Assembly (NCBI GenBank): GCA_903932805.1
Contig: CAIZHO010000617.1
Location: 1-6,269, forward strand
DNA length: 6,269 nucleotides
From: an uncultured Roseiflexaceae bacterium
GTDB taxonomy: Bacteria; Chloroflexota; Chloroflexia; Chloroflexales; Roseiflexaceae
Direction: 5' to 3'
A model generated the notes under the pieces. That model was not told the DNA's origin. It did no database searches and worked only from the letters and a program-made list of their open reading frames with translations. Every line of letters begins with the position of its first letter. Within the stretch, counting starts at the first letter, position 1. The position numbers and the translations under genes are program-made. This document shows, piece by piece, positions 5,621 to 6,269 of the stretch.

Positions 5621-6269
5621 TGACAACCCCTTTGCACATCAGCGCTACCGACCTGGCCTGGCACCACCTCGATGTGGGGCGGGTGCGTGAGGCGTTCGCA
5701 CAGGACGCTGAACGCGGTATCAGCCATCTGCTGCTCACCCCGCCGTGGCACCTACTGCAACCCCGTGCGCGCCACATCGACCGGGTGCTGATGGGGCAGT
5801 TGGAGCAGCTTTGCGACGCGGCACAGGCGGTCGGTCTGTGCGTCATCCCTGCGCTGCTGGCAGTACGCCGCAACGGGGTGTTGACGCTGCCCGATTGGCA
5901 CAACGGCCCCGATGCAATCGGGTGGCTGACCGGCCGCACCCGGCAACCGGTGCGTACCACGGGTACCCCGGCACTCATCAACGACCGCCTGCAACCGCTC
6001 AATCTGGCCGACCCGTATGCGACCGAATCATGGCGCGAGGCGCAGCTGTTGCTGTTGCGCACGGTCATCGGCTACTTTGATGGGCACTCGGCAGTGACAC
6101 ATTGGCATATCGGCGACGGCTGGAGCCGCCTGGCCGACACGAGTGAGCGCCATGCCGAAGCCTGGTTACAGGCGGTGCACACGACCATCCGGCGCGTTGC
6201 GCCAAAAACCCCACTGCTCACGACCGTCGATGGCCCCAATCTGCTGGGGCATGCCTTGTCGGTCGAGCG
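5620..6269 (+). CDS. Glycoside hydrolase-like TIM-barrel protein, N-terminal part (3' end outside window)
   Basis: From ATG 5620 the frame stays open to the window end (216 full codons). The ATG overlaps the VanW stop as TAATG and no Shine-Dalgarno sequence is evident, so translation probably depends on ribosomes finishing the VanW gene. The visible part resembles the first half of a (beta/alpha)8 hydrolase of the GH5/GH42 type: a strand ISHLLLTPPW (34-43), a helix, LCVIPALL (73-80), a long helix ending in LLLLRTVIGYFDGHSAVTHW (143-162), and a strand-like LLTTVDGP (199-206). A phrase like FxxHPAVxxWxxGNE is usual where this family places its Asn-Glu acid/base pair; here it reads HSAVTHWHIGDGW (156-168), with Asp166-Gly167 instead. 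It may be non-catalytic or use different residues. No signal peptide is present, so it is probably cytoplasmic. The family is inferred from pattern; the substrate is unknown. Confidence 0.6.
   Translation, partial: MTTPLHISATDLAWHHLDVGRVREAFAQDAERGISHLLLTPPWHLLQPRARHIDRVLMGQLEQLCDAAQAVGLCVIPALLAVRRNGVLTLPDWHNGPDAIGWLTGRTRQPVRTTGTPALINDRLQPLNLADPYATESWREAQLLLLRTVIGYFDGHSAVTHWHIGDGWSRLADTSERHAEAWLQAVHTTIRRVAPKTPLLTTVDGPNLLGHALSVE

Noticed and set aside
5508..6068. 186-codon - strand frame across the VanW/hydrolase junction
   Set aside because: Arg- and Ser-rich shadow frame without motifs; both + strand genes there show coherent family features.

Overview
The window is gene-dense, GC-rich bacterial chromosome. 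Every gene reads on the + strand. The protein families suggest Chloroflexota: a fused gamma-alpha 2-oxoacid:acceptor oxidoreductase beginning with a Pro-rich leader and NDF, a VanW protein with peptidoglycan-binding-like domains, and a PPNDD-type acyl-CoA dehydrogenase tail. This placement comes from family resemblance, not from a marker gene, so it is moderate confidence only.

Layout. (1) 1-181: the 3' end of an acyl-CoA dehydrogenase gene. (2) 182-269: an 88-bp gap with a near-consensus extended -10 promoter and an inverted repeat that encloses the next ribosome binding site. (3) 270-3543: a compact unit made of the alpha (gamma-alpha fusion) subunit gene, the beta subunit gene and a small DUF952 gene, closed by a strong intrinsic terminator at 3553-3586. 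(4) 3587-3682: an AT-rich promoter region with a small dyad. (5) 3683-5620: a membrane-anchored VanW-family protein. (6) 5620 to the window end: a partial TIM-barrel protein resembling glycoside hydrolases, overlapping the VanW stop codon by one base. No stretch above 300 bases lacks a gene. I saw no tRNA, rRNA, CRISPR array, transposase or attachment site.

How the genes work together. The alpha and beta subunits should form a thiamine-diphosphate, 4Fe-4S enzyme that oxidatively decarboxylates a 2-oxoacid to an acyl-CoA and passes electrons to ferredoxin. The preceding acyl-CoA dehydrogenase could act on such an acyl-CoA, but it appears to be a separate transcription unit. DUF952 shares the oxidoreductase transcript and its role is unknown. 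The VanW and hydrolase-like pair is a second unit, linked to the cell envelope through VanW.

Most of the window is ordinary metabolism and envelope biology, and I found no clear new system. The points most worth a second look are the inverted repeat around the alpha-subunit ribosome binding site, DUF952 as third gene of an oxidoreductase operon, the missing Asn-Glu motif in the hydrolase-like protein, and three in-frame 9-bp tandem duplications within the VanW gene.
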